DNA of 64,000 nt from JAJKIV01 sp036741775 (lineage in GTDB: Bacteria; Gemmatimonadota; Gemmatimonadetes; Gemmatimonadales; Gemmatimonadaceae): the NCBI GenBank assembly GCA_036741775.1, contig DAINRQ010000027.1:1-64000 (forward strand). Direction: 5' to 3'. Both the position numbers and the translations under genes were made by a program. Positions 34,953-42,811 of the stretch are shown piece after piece. Numbering within the stretch: position 1 is the first letter of the stretch; each line of letters starts with the position of its first letter. The notes beneath the pieces were generated by a model. That model had not been told where the DNA came from and made no database searches. It saw only the letters and a program-made list of their open reading frames with translations.

Positions 34953-36521
34953 TCACCCCCCCACGTGCATCCGCCGCTCCGCCGCGGCGAACTTCTCGAA
35001 CGCCACGTCATCGCGCGTCGCGAGTGACACCAGGATCCCTATCGCGAAGGACAACGGAATCGTCACCAGCGCGGGGTTCTTGAGCGGGAACCAGGCATCG
35101 CTCTCCTTCAGAATGTCCACCTGGATCGTCGGCGAGAGCCAGATGAGCAGCAGCGTCGTCACCGTGCCGATCACCATGCTCGCGACGATCCCTTCGGTCG
35201 TGCAGCGACGCCAGAAGATCGACAGCACGAGCGCGGGGAAGTTCCCGCTCGCCGCGATGGCGAACGCGAGCGACACCATGTACGCGACGTTCTGGCCCTT
35301 GAACAGGATGCCGAGCACGACGGCCACGACGCCGAGCGCTATCGTCGCGCCGCGCGCGACGCGGAGCTGCTCGCGGGAGTCCGCTTCGCCGTGACGCACG
35401 ACGTTCACCCACAGGTCGTGCGACAGCGCCGCCGCGCCCGACAGCGTGAGCCCTGCCACCACCGCGAGAATCGTCGCGAAGGCAACCGCGGCAATGAAGC
35501 CGAGGAACGGCGTTCCGCCTAACACTTCGGCAAGAAGCGGGGCGGCCATGTTCCCGCCTGGATCAACCCCGCGGATGGCGTCGGGGCCAACGAGCACCAT
35601 CGCACCGAAGCCGAGGACGAAGGTCAAGAGATAAAAGAACCCGATCAGCCCCGTCGCGTAGAACACGGACGTCCGCGCCGCGCGTGCGTCCGGCACCGTG
35701 TAGAAGCGCATCAGGATGTGCGGCAACCCCGCCGTCCCGAACATGAGCGCCATACCGAGCGACACTGCGTCGAGCGGCGCGGCAACCAGACGCCCCGGCG
35801 CGAGAACCGCGTCACCATAACGAGACGCCGCCGCAGCGAACAACGCGATGGGGTTCATGCCGAACCGCGCGAGCACCAACACCGCCAGAAGTGCCGCTCC
35901 ACCGAGCAGGAGCAGTGCCTTCACGATCTGCACCCACGTCGTCGCGATCATGCCGCCAAAGAGCACGTACGCCAACATCGCCGCGCCGACGATGATGACG
36001 GCGGTCTCGTAGGACAGCCCGAACATGAGCCGGATCAATCCGCCCGCGCCTACCATCTGCGCGATCAGATAGAACGTGACGGTCGCGAGCGTCCCGATGG
36101 CGGCCGCGATTCGCACGGGCGTCTGCCGGAGTCGCGCCGCCACTACATCGGCGAATGTGTACTTCCCCAGATTCCTCAACGGCTCGGCGATGAGGAAGAG
36201 GACAACCGGCCAGCCGACGAGCCACCCCGTGGAGTAGATCAGTCCGTCGAACCCCGTCGTCGAGACGAGTCCGGCGATGCCGAGGAACGACGCGGCGCTC
36301 ATGTAGTCGCCGGCCAGGGCGAGGCCGTTCTGGACCGGCGTAACCGTACGACCGGCTGCATAAAACTCCTCGGTCGTGCGCGTCCGTCGAGCCGCCCAGT
36401 AGGTGATGGCAAGGGTGATCGCAATGAAGGCGAAAAAGAACACCATCGCCACCACGTTCGGCTCACCGAGGCGCGTCTGTACCGCCGGTTGCGCGGGCGC
36501 GCCCTGCAACATCGCCATCAT
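34953..36521 (-). CDS. actP: Sodium/solute symporter, ActP-like (acetate or monocarboxylate)
   Basis: A 522-residue SSS-family transporter with about 13 membrane helices. Family motifs are TTEEFYAAGRTVTPVQNGLALAGDYMSAASFLGIAGLV, RNLGKYTFADVVAARL and GTAGLPHILMRFYTVPDARAARTS. In ActP proteins this layout imports acetate and related short acids with sodium or protons. The start is ATG 36521, which overlaps the TGA of the DUF485 gene (ATGA). An open frame back to 36848 reads through a 7-bp repeat in another protein's gene and is rejected. The DUF485 partner upstream is the usual yjcH-actP arrangement. The gene symbol is by family and context; the substrate is not proven. Confidence 0.85.
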   Translation of the reverse strand: MMAMLQGAPAQPAVQTRLGEPNVVAMVFFFAFIAITLAITYWAARRTRTTEEFYAAGRTVTPVQNGLALAGDYMSAASFLGIAGLVSTTGFDGLIYSTGWLVGWPVVLFLIAEPLRNLGKYTFADVVAARLRQTPVRIAAAIGTLATVTFYLIAQMVGAGGLIRLMFGLSYETAVIIVGAAMLAYVLFGGMIATTWVQIVKALLLLGGAALLAVLVLARFGMNPIALFAAAASRYGDAVLAPGRLVAAPLDAVSLGMALMFGTAGLPHILMRFYTVPDARAARTSVFYATGLIGFFYLLTFVLGFGAMVLVGPDAIRGVDPGGNMAAPLLAEVLGGTPFLGFIAAVAFATILAVVAGLTLSGAAALSHDLWVNVVRHGEADSREQLRVARGATIALGVVAVVLGILFKGQNVAYMVSLAFAIAASGNFPALVLSIFWRRCTTEGIVASMVIGTVTTLLLIWLSPTIQVDILKESDAWFPLKNPALVTIPLSFAIGILVSLATRDDVAFEKFAAAERRMHVGG

Positions 36522-36799
36522 CGAGCTGCCTCGCCGCGGCGAACTTCGTCCATCCCGGCGTCGTAGTGCGTGTTCGCCCACCGAACGTACACCCAGGTGA
36601 GCAGCCACGACGCGACGATGACGAGCGCGCCGAGCAGCACGCCGACGCTCAAGCCCGGCACGAGCAAGCGACCCATGAGCGGCCTGTTGTAGGCGATGAG
36701 AAGGATGAACCCGAAGTAGATCGCGACGATCGCCGCGGTCAGCGTGATGGCAACGCGCCACCGCGCGGCGGCGAGGGCGCGGAACCCGTGGTCGGACAT
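36518..36799 (-). CDS. yjcH: DUF485 membrane protein, YjcH-like
   Basis: A 93-residue protein with two membrane helices (about 15-37 and 47-69) and polar ends, matching the DUF485 family that precedes actP in many genomes. It starts MSDHGFRALAAARWRVAI at ATG 36799. The frame is open further to 36883, but those residues (RFPIPDSRLP) are a translation of the CGGGAAT repeat immediately upstream. Its stop overlaps the symporter start by ATGA, so it is the first gene of the transporter pair. Confidence 0.85.
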   Translation of the reverse strand: MSDHGFRALAAARWRVAITLTAAIVAIYFGFILLIAYNRPLMGRLLVPGLSVGVLLGALVIVASWLLTWVYVRWANTHYDAGMDEVRRGEAAR

Positions 36800-36830
36800 C
36801 GGGAGTCGGGAATCTGGAATCGGGAATCGG
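36798..36830. repeat. CGGGAAT heptamer patch abutting the yjcH start
   Basis: Several 7-bp units of the GGGAATC type, with variants GGGAGTC and TGGAATC. They begin at the ATG of yjcH, so the repeat occupies its ribosome-binding region. The same unit forms arrays at 3701-3726, 9583-9615 and 9703-9735. Confidence 0.8.
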
Positions 36831-36893
36831 AGCCGGGGACCGGCCCAAACCTGTCCGCGCGGGGATCGTTCGTCGAGGACCAACGACGGTGAA

Positions 36894-36935
36894 ACGCGGC
36901 GGGGGCCGACTCGATCGAGTCGGCCCCCGCCGCGT
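36894..36935. terminator. Perfect 42-bp palindrome, terminator candidate
   Basis: ACGCGGCGGGGGCCGACTCG and its exact complement meet with no loop (centre TCGATCGA). It lies 58 bases past the stop of the lipoprotein gene (36993) and upstream of yjcH. The very GC-rich stem fits a terminator for the lipoprotein gene, although no U-tract follows. Confidence 0.75.
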
Positions 36936-36992
36936 CGTACGCCATGAAGTGTTCGCGGCCGTCGGTTCTTCGCTTCGTTTCCTGCTCGTTGC

Positions 36993-37379
36993 CTAATCGC
37001 GCCGGAGCGCCACGGACGGCTGGCGCGTCGCCGGGTCGACCATGATCATGTACGTGAAGTCCCCGTCGCCGATCGTGCTCTCCCCGACGTAGTCGATCGG
37101 CTGAATCGTGCGACGTTGCCCATCGACCAGCGCGTCGAAGTACCCGTAGCGGTACGCCTCCTCGACGGCTCGGTACTCGGTCACCTCGCCGGGACCGATC
37201 CGCGCGAACTCGAGCTGCGACATCCCCGACGAGAACGTCACGTTCGTGAACTCGAACGCACTCGCATTGAGAAGACGGATGCGCGTGTCGTCGTCACCGG
37301 TGAACGGATTGCTGCACCCGGCAACGAGACCGAACAGAGCCCCCAGGACCGCGCCCTTCATCGTCGACAGTCGTCGCAT
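36993..37379 (-). CDS. Small lipoprotein of unknown function
   Basis: A 128-residue exported lipoprotein. It starts MRRLSTMKGAVLGALFGLVAGCSNP at ATG 37379, with GGAGG eight bases upstream and lipobox LVAGC. The mature part is short and beta-rich (IRLLNASAFEFTNVTFSSG, YRAVEEAYRYGYFDALVDGQ). No named family is recognised. It is a single-gene unit, with a 42-bp palindrome downstream and the DinB gene upstream on the same strand after 80 bases. Confidence 0.75.
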   Translation of the reverse strand: MRRLSTMKGAVLGALFGLVAGCSNPFTGDDDTRIRLLNASAFEFTNVTFSSGMSQLEFARIGPGEVTEYRAVEEAYRYGYFDALVDGQRRTIQPIDYVGESTIGDGDFTYMIMVDPATRQPSVALRRD

Positions 37380-37459
37380 GGTCGGATCCTCCACGCTCGC
37401 CGAACCCAAGGGACCCCCTCCCCGTCACCCGGACCCCGCCACGCGCATGTGCGCAGCGG

Positions 37460-37951
37460 CTATGCCGGCGGATCGATGATCGGCGTCATCCCCAGCCATT
37501 TCCGGACATAACCCATCTGCCCGACGTGGTAGGCCTCGTGGAGTGAGAAGTACCCGATGGCCCCACGCAGGGTCGCATCGGTCGACGGCACCTTGAAACC
37601 CGGCGGCGCCAGCAGTTCCGACTCGGTCAGGGACGCGAGTCGCTCCTCCATCAGCGCAGAGAACTCCTCCCAGAGCGCGACGATCTCCTCCGGAGGCGGG
37701 TACATCGATGCAGGACCGACCTTCGCCCCCGTATCGAAGACCCGCTCCCACGGGAAGTCGCGCGGAGACCCGACCAGCGTCAACAAGCGGCTCCTGAACT
37801 GGGTCACGTGGCCAGCCAACCACAGCAGCGGATTCGACCAGTCCGCCGGCCGCCGCATTGCCTCCGCGGCCGACACCCCAGCCATTGCCTTGATGAAGAG
37901 GTTGGTCGTGATTCGAAACTGCTCAGCCACCGGTCCGATGCTGGCATGCAT
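37460..37951 (-). CDS. DinB superfamily protein
   Basis: A 163-residue four-helix-bundle protein of the DinB/DUF664 type. It has the expected spaced histidines: one in the second helix (LLWLAGHVTQFRSRLL) and two near the end (YFSLHEAYHVGQMGYVRKWLG). They match the metal-binding triad of the fold. Many members are metal-dependent thiol transferases using bacillithiol or mycothiol, but this protein's substrate cannot be inferred. It is a different subgroup from the DinB protein at 47332-47955. The start is ATG 37951. Confidence 0.85.
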   Translation of the reverse strand: MHASIGPVAEQFRITTNLFIKAMAGVSAAEAMRRPADWSNPLLWLAGHVTQFRSRLLTLVGSPRDFPWERVFDTGAKVGPASMYPPPEEIVALWEEFSALMEERLASLTESELLAPPGFKVPSTDATLRGAIGYFSLHEAYHVGQMGYVRKWLGMTPIIDPPA

Positions 37952-38132
37952 GTCGGCTCCGTCGAGTTTTCGGTCGTGTTGTGGGATCGCTGTAAGGTAG
38001 ATTGGGAAGGCCTCGGCCGGCTGGCCAGGAACCGGTCGTCGGCCGCTGGAGCCGGCGGCCGAGCCGGGTGGGGGGCTTACCGCCCATCGCGAGCCCCTGT
38101 GACCGACTGCGTGAACCGAGAGTTGATTGTTC

Positions 38133-38678
38133 GTGGAGACCTCTGACGCCGCGATCGTTCAGCGAGTCCTGGGCGGTGACGTGGAAGCGTTCTCGATCCT
38201 GGTCGAGCGCTACCACGATCACTACGTCCGGTTCGCCGTCCATCTCGTCGGCAATCGCGAGGACGCCGAGGAAGTCGTCCAGGACACGTTCCTGCGCGCA
38301 TACCGGGCGCTCGGTCGTTACGAGGAACGCGAGCGGTTCGGCGCGTGGATGCTGCGGATTCTCGTGAACCGGGCGCGCACCGTGAGCGCCATGGGGCGGC
38401 GGCGCGAGAAGCTCTTCGCCGAGCAGGTGGACGAGACGCTGCCCGAGGCCACCGAGGCGCATCCGTCGGAGCGGGCGGCGTTGCGGGAGGAGGTCTCGCG
38501 GGCGCTCGCGCAGCTCGGGCCGGATCAGCGCGAGGCGTTCCTGCTCCATTACGTCGAAGGCTTGAGCTACGAGGAGATGGCCGCGATCACCGGGTCCGGC
38601 ATCTCCGCGCTGAAGATGCGCGTCAAGCGGTCGTGCGAGCGGCTGCGTGAAATCCTACAGGGGGTGAATCGTGTCTGA
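38133..38678 (+). CDS. ECF RNA polymerase sigma factor (RpoE-like)
   Basis: A 181-residue ECF sigma factor. Region 2 includes AFSILVERYHDHYVRFAVHLVGNREDAEEVVQDTFLRAYRALGRY; region 4 includes LAQLGPDQREAFLLHYVEGLSYEEMAAITGSGISALKMRVKRSCERLRE. The start is GTG 38133, with GAGAG ten bases upstream; TTG at 38127 is an alternative. The downstream gene begins 8 bases before this one ends, the usual sign of a sigma/anti-sigma pair. The partner here carries a glycogen-binding-type domain. A target promoter motif is not identifiable. Confidence 0.93.
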   Translation: METSDAAIVQRVLGGDVEAFSILVERYHDHYVRFAVHLVGNREDAEEVVQDTFLRAYRALGRYEERERFGAWMLRILVNRARTVSAMGRRREKLFAEQVDETLPEATEAHPSERAALREEVSRALAQLGPDQREAFLLHYVEGLSYEEMAAITGSGISALKMRVKRSCERLREILQGVNRV

Positions 38679-39309
38679 CCGGATGCCCGCACGCGACCCG
38701 CTCGTCGAATTCATCGCCGAGCTTCGCGAGCCCGTCGCGGTCGATCCGGGCGCGAAGCGACGGGTCATGGACATGGTGCGTGAAGCGCCCCCGCCGATCA
38801 CGGCGAGCGCCGGCCGGTTGGCCTCGCATCGCCCTCGCAGCCAGAGTGTCGCTGCGATTCGCCGGATCCGCGGTGACGGACCTCGGGCTGCGTCGTTCGG
38901 AACGCTGGCCACGGCCGCGGGGATCGCGTTGCTCATGGCCATCGGCATACGCGAGCCCACCGCGGCCACGTCGGGTCACGCGCGACGCGCCGTGATCATC
39001 GGCGACAGTGTCGCGTCGGCAGTATCGGCGTTCCGGGACACGCTTCGCATCGTGCAGTTCATCCTGACCGCCCCGGCGGCGTCTCGCGTGGCGCTCGCCG
39101 GCGACTTCAACGGCTGGGACCCGCGCGCGACGCCGCTCGCCCGCACGTCAGACAGCAGCCGGTGGGCGGTGTCGCTCGCCCTCGCCCCCGGACGGCACAG
39201 CTACTCCTACGTCGTGGACGATACGCAGTGGGTGCGCGATCCGGCGGCACCACCCGCCGAGCCTAACGAGCTCACGCCGCCGCGGTCGGTCGTGGTGGTC
39301 GGGAAGTAG
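38671..39309 (+). CDS. Membrane-anchored protein with C-terminal CBM48/AMPK-type domain, candidate anti-sigma factor
   Basis: A 212-residue protein starting at GTG 38671, overlapping the ECF sigma gene by 8 bases. Residues 1-70 are basic and probably cytoplasmic, in the position of an anti-sigma domain. One membrane helix lies at about 75-93 (FGTLATAAGIALLMAIGI). Residues 126-212 are an isoamylase-N/AMPK glycogen-recognition domain: VQFILTAPAASRVALAGDFNGWD, then Trp165 and GRHSYSYVVDDTQWVRDP. With one helix the carbohydrate domain would be outside the cytoplasm. I infer that it regulates the ECF factor. Sensing of glucan is a hypothesis; the domain may be only structural. Confidence 0.8.
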   Translation: MSDRMPARDPLVEFIAELREPVAVDPGAKRRVMDMVREAPPPITASAGRLASHRPRSQSVAAIRRIRGDGPRAASFGTLATAAGIALLMAIGIREPTAATSGHARRAVIIGDSVASAVSAFRDTLRIVQFILTAPAASRVALAGDFNGWDPRATPLARTSDSSRWAVSLALAPGRHSYSYVVDDTQWVRDPAAPPAEPNELTPPRSVVVVGK

Positions 39310-39338
39310 CGGGCGCTCAGTTTCTTCGGGGCTGTTGG

Positions 39339-39516
39339 GCTGGGAGGCTCGCTGGTGGCTGGCGGGTTGCTAGCTGCAGCTCCGAGCTGGAACGCGACTG
39401 ACAGCGGCTGGGTGCTGGCTGCGATGGCTGCCAGCTCCGAGCTTGCCTGCCAGCCACTAGCCGCTGTCAGTAGCGAGCAGCCACCAGCTTCAGCTAGCAT
39501 CCTGCCAGCTCCCAGC
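39339..39516. repeat. Fold-back element made of GCTGG/CCAGC words
   Basis: A roughly 178-base imperfect inverted repeat downstream of the sigma/CBM48 pair. The left half (GCTGGGAGGCTCGCTGG ... TTGCTAGCTGCAGCT ... GACTGACAGCGGCT) matches the reverse complement of the right half (GCTGGGAGCTGG ... TGCTAGCTGAAGCT ... TACTGACAGCGGCT). It is of the same general type as 11443-11648 and contains no gene. Confidence 0.75.
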
Positions 39517-39586
39517 GGGCGTGCCAGCTGCCAGCTGCCCGAGGGCCCGGTTCCCGCACACCGGCCTGTCAGGCATCCTTAACCTC

Positions 39587-40618
39587 ATGCCGCTTCCACC
39601 CCCGCGCGACGACGAGGAGCTGGAGGAGTACCTCTCACGCCCGTCGCCCCCAGTGATCGACTCACTCCGCCGCTCCCCAGGCGATGTGATCGTCCTCGGC
39701 GCCGGCGGTAAGATGGGCCCGTCGCTCACCTCCATGCTCCGCCGCGCGGCGAACGAGATCGGTGACGGACGCGACATCATCGCCGTCTCGCGATTCTCGT
39801 CCGACGCCGCCGCCAGTCGTCTCGAGAACGCAGGGGTCCGCGTCGTGCGCGCGGACCTCGGAGACCGCGACGCGGTCGCGCGCCTCCCCGATGCGCCGAA
39901 CGCGATCTACATGGCCGGACAGAAGTTCGGGACGCGCGACCTCCCCTCCCTGACCTGGGCCCAGAACACGCTCGTGCCGGCCATGGTCGCCGAGCGGTTC
40001 GCCGGGTCGCGCATCGTCGCGTTCTCGACCGGGAATGTCTATCCGTTGTCGCCGGTCGACGGCCCCGCCTCCCGCGAAACCGACGCACTCACGCCGATCG
40101 GCGAGTACGCGAACTCGTGCGTCGGGCGCGAGCGCGTGTTGGAGCACGTCTCGCGCACCACGGGAGCGCGCGTCGCTCTCGTGCGCCTCAACTACGCCGT
40201 CGATCTCCGCTACGGCGTGCTCGTCGACATCGCGCATCGGCTCATTGCGGGCGACGCGGTACCGCTGGGCATGGGGTACGTGAACGTCATCTGGCAGGGT
40301 GACGCGAACGCACAGGCGATCCGATGCCTGGCGCTCGCCGCATCACCGCCCTTCGTCGTGAACGTCACGGGACCCGAGCAATTGTCTGTCCGTGACGCAG
40401 CAACGCGACTCGCCGACCTGCTCGGCGTTACGCCTCGGTTCGACGGGACCGAGGCTGCGGACGCGCTGCTCAGCGATACCACGCGTGCACAATCGGTGTT
40501 CGGGGCGCCCACGGTCGCGACGGACACGCTCATCGAATGGGTCGCGAGCTGGGTGGGGGGCGGAGGGACCCGTCTTGGGAAGGCGACGAAGTTCGAGGTG
40601 CGCGATGGCCGCTATTGA
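39587..40618 (+). CDS. NAD-dependent epimerase/dehydratase family protein
   Basis: A 343-residue short-chain-type oxidoreductase starting MPLPPPRDDEELEEYLSRP (ATG 39587). The nucleotide-binding glycine motif is VIVLGAGGKMGPS near residue 34. A sugar-epimerase-like core follows (IVAFSTGNVYPLSP, then EYANSCVGRERVLEHVSRTTGARVALVRLNYAVDLRYGVLVDI). The usual catalytic YxxxK is replaced by Y-A-N-S-C around GEYANSCVGRE, so activity may differ from standard epimerases. Its end overlaps the next gene by 14 bases, showing coupled translation with the DapA-like enzyme. The pair probably acts on one small-molecule pathway of unknown identity. Confidence 0.82.
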   Translation: MPLPPPRDDEELEEYLSRPSPPVIDSLRRSPGDVIVLGAGGKMGPSLTSMLRRAANEIGDGRDIIAVSRFSSDAAASRLENAGVRVVRADLGDRDAVARLPDAPNAIYMAGQKFGTRDLPSLTWAQNTLVPAMVAERFAGSRIVAFSTGNVYPLSPVDGPASRETDALTPIGEYANSCVGRERVLEHVSRTTGARVALVRLNYAVDLRYGVLVDIAHRLIAGDAVPLGMGYVNVIWQGDANAQAIRCLALAASPPFVVNVTGPEQLSVRDAATRLADLLGVTPRFDGTEAADALLSDTTRAQSVFGAPTVATDTLIEWVASWVGGGGTRLGKATKFEVRDGRY

Positions 40619-41696
40619 TTCCGCATCCGGCATCGGCAACGCGCTCGGCGCGATCCGCGCGGGCTGCGTGATCGCGGCGCATCCACTCGCGCTCACCGAG
40701 GATCGCAAGCTCGACGAACGACACCAGCGGGCACTCACGCGGTACTACGTGGCGGCCGGTGCCGGTGGCATTGCGGTGGGCGTCCACACCACGCAGTTCG
40801 AGATCCGCGAGCCGCAGCACGGACTCCTCCGCCCGGTGCTCGAGCTTGCGGCGGAGACTGCGCGCGCCGCCGTTCCGCGACCCAGCCCGAGCGTGTACGG
40901 CGCGGCACCCTTCGCGCTCGTGGCCGGCGTGTGCGGGCGCACTACGCAGGCGGTGTCCGAGGCGTCACTCGCTGTCTCGTTAGGTTACCACGCGGGGCTC
41001 GTGAGCCTCGCCGCACTCCGCGGCGCGAGCACCGACGACCTCATCGTGCACTGCCGCGCCGTCGCGGACGTCCTCCCGGTCATCGGCTTCTACCTGCAGC
41101 CGGCCGTGGGCGGTATCCCGCTCGACTATGCGTTCTGGCGACGCTTCTTCGATATCCCGAACGTCGTCGCGGTGAAGATCGCGCCGTTCGATCGCTATCG
41201 CACGATCGACGTCGTACGCGCGCTGGCCGAGAGCGGTCGCTCCGACGTCGCGCTGTACACGGGAAATGACGACAACATTGTCGGCGACCTCGTCACCCCC
41301 TTCCCCTTCGGCGACCCCACCGCCGCGCCTCGGCGCGTGGTCGGCGGGCTCCTGGGTCAGTGGGCGGTGTGGACGCGCCGAGCCGTCGAGATTCTTGACC
41401 GCGCGCGTGCCGCGTCCGAGGGCGATCACGTCCCGGCGGATCTCCTCGCGACCGGCGCCGCCCTCACGGACGCCAACGGGGCGATCTTCGACGTTCGGCA
41501 CGACTTTGCGGGATGCATTGCCGGCATCCACGAGGTCCTGCGTCGTCAGGGACTGCTGCGCGGCACCTGGTGCTTGAACTCGGCCGAGGGGCTCTCACCG
41601 GGGCAGGCGGAGGAGATCGATCGCGTGATCCGGAGGTACCCGTATCTCACGGATGACGAGTTCGTCGCGGCGCACAGGGAGCGCTGGTTGGCATAG
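40605..41696 (+). CDS. Dihydrodipicolinate synthase (DapA)-family aldolase-like protein
   Basis: A 363-residue (beta/alpha)8 protein. Family marks are PLALTEDRKLDERHQRALTRYYVAAGAGGIAVGVHTTQ at the start, GLVSLAALRG, a VIGFYLQPAVGGIPL strand, and a probable Schiff-base lysine, Lys191, in VVAVKIAPFDRYRT. It is longer than DapA (about 290) and lacks its exact substrate signature. It is more likely an aldolase or lyase for a keto acid than the lysine-pathway enzyme. ATG 40605 lies inside the end of the epimerase gene, so the two proteins are probably made together. An octamer variant at about 40978 gives a TTA Leu. Confidence 0.82.
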   Translation: MAAIDSASGIGNALGAIRAGCVIAAHPLALTEDRKLDERHQRALTRYYVAAGAGGIAVGVHTTQFEIREPQHGLLRPVLELAAETARAAVPRPSPSVYGAAPFALVAGVCGRTTQAVSEASLAVSLGYHAGLVSLAALRGASTDDLIVHCRAVADVLPVIGFYLQPAVGGIPLDYAFWRRFFDIPNVVAVKIAPFDRYRTIDVVRALAESGRSDVALYTGNDDNIVGDLVTPFPFGDPTAAPRRVVGGLLGQWAVWTRRAVEILDRARAASEGDHVPADLLATGAALTDANGAIFDVRHDFAGCIAGIHEVLRRQGLLRGTWCLNSAEGLSPGQAEEIDRVIRRYPYLTDDEFVAAHRERWLA

Positions 41697-42201
41697 GCTC
41701 GACGTGAGGAGCCGTCTGTCATTCCGTTAGGGGTTCCGTTAGGGGTCAGAGTCCTAACGCATCGTTTCATCTCATCGCGCCATTGGGCGGACGCGGAGGG
41801 CGCGGCAGCCGCGGACGCGGAAAGAGCCGCGGAGAACGACTCCCGCGCATATGGTGCAGTGTGGCAGCCCTGGTCGGAACGGCGATCGCGCGGATGGGGC
41901 GGAAACAGCAGGATGACGGCTCTGCATCGAAGCCGCGTCGCGCAACGAACCTGAATTGAACGGGAACGGCCGTCCGGGGCGCCCCGTCCCACGGCCGTTC
42001 CCGATTCCTCCGCGGGGCGCCCACCGGATTTCCGACGAGTCATCCGGCCGTTTCGGCCTTTTCCGCGTCATCGCAGTTCCGACCGCTTGTGCGTACCGGA
42101 CCTGACATGCGCGAGCCGTTCACCCGGCAACGCAGTTGGACGCGGGTTGCGTCAACCAACACCAGCCGACAGCGACCAGCGCCGGTTGCCGGCCCGCACG
42201 C
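41697..42201. repeat. Gene-free gap with the fullest copy of the dispersed mosaic repeat
   Basis: In order: GGGGTCAGAGTC at about 41739-41750; the GGGCGGACGCGGAGG block at about 41786-41800; the GGTCGGAAC...GCGGAAA block at 41870-41920 and again inverted at 42039-42085. Between those two is a perfect 13-bp-stem hairpin at 41961-42003 (CGGGAACGGCCGT). The stretch 41727-41990 aligns with the reverse complement of about 3750-4010. No gene is seen. The region downstream of the DapA-like gene may use the hairpin as a terminator. Confidence 0.8.
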
Positions 42202-42696
42202 CTAACGCGCCATCAGCTCGGCGTGCCACGACTCGCGCGCGGGACGCTCGAACCGCTCCCGCCACTCCGCGGCCGTCGTCAGCGCCGTGTCGAACACCGG
42301 TGTGTCGGGACTCAGCTCACCCGTGCGCGCCATCTCCGCGAAGGCCGGGCGCGTCGCGGCGCGCACCTGCCCCGTCGCGTCGCGATAGTACACGCGGCCC
42401 GCGCCCAGCAGCTTCGTGCCGAGCTCCGGCTCGAGGCGCGCGAGCGTGCGAAACAGTCCGTCGATCGAGCAGCCCGAGGCACCGGCCGTCGACCGATCGA
42501 CGCCGATCGCGAGGAAGCGCGCATCACGCCAATCCCGGCCACATACGAGTGGTGCGCCGTGCGCATTCCACTGCGCGAGGAAGTCATCGACCGCATCGAG
42601 CAGTCGGTCCGACGCTGACGAGTCGAGCGCGTTCGCGGCGCCGAACACCCAGACGCGCGCGTCGGGGGGCAGGTCATCGAAATCAACGCGAGGCAT
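42202..42696 (-). CDS. Conserved small protein often misannotated as ABC transporter ATPase
   Basis: A 164-residue protein that matches a compact family common in Bacteroidota and relatives. Its fixed points are LPPDARVWVFGA near the start, FLAQWNAHGAPL, AIGVDRSTAGASGCSIDGLFR in the middle, VYYRDATGQVRA, and ARESWHAEL at the end. There is no Walker motif, so the database name ABC transporter ATPase is wrong. The true function is unknown. The conserved Cys in SGCSID and the terminal Trp-His look functional. Its TAG stop lies within the octamer GCCTAACG at 42200-42207. Confidence 0.8.
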   Translation of the reverse strand: MPRVDFDDLPPDARVWVFGAANALDSSASDRLLDAVDDFLAQWNAHGAPLVCGRDWRDARFLAIGVDRSTAGASGCSIDGLFRTLARLEPELGTKLLGAGRVYYRDATGQVRAATRPAFAEMARTGELSPDTPVFDTALTTAAEWRERFERPARESWHAELMAR

Positions 42697-42811
42697 GATG
42701 GGAAACTAACCATTGGCGCTCGAATGAGGCGCGATCCGTGGGTGCCGGGGGACACATCAATGGCGTACCATTCCCGCGTGCCGAGTCCGACCTCCATCCC
42801 GATCCACCGCG

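Noticed and set aside
36522..36848. N-terminal extension of the symporter
   Set aside because: It lies in another frame of yjcH and a heptamer repeat; the ATGA-overlapping start at 36521 fits the family.
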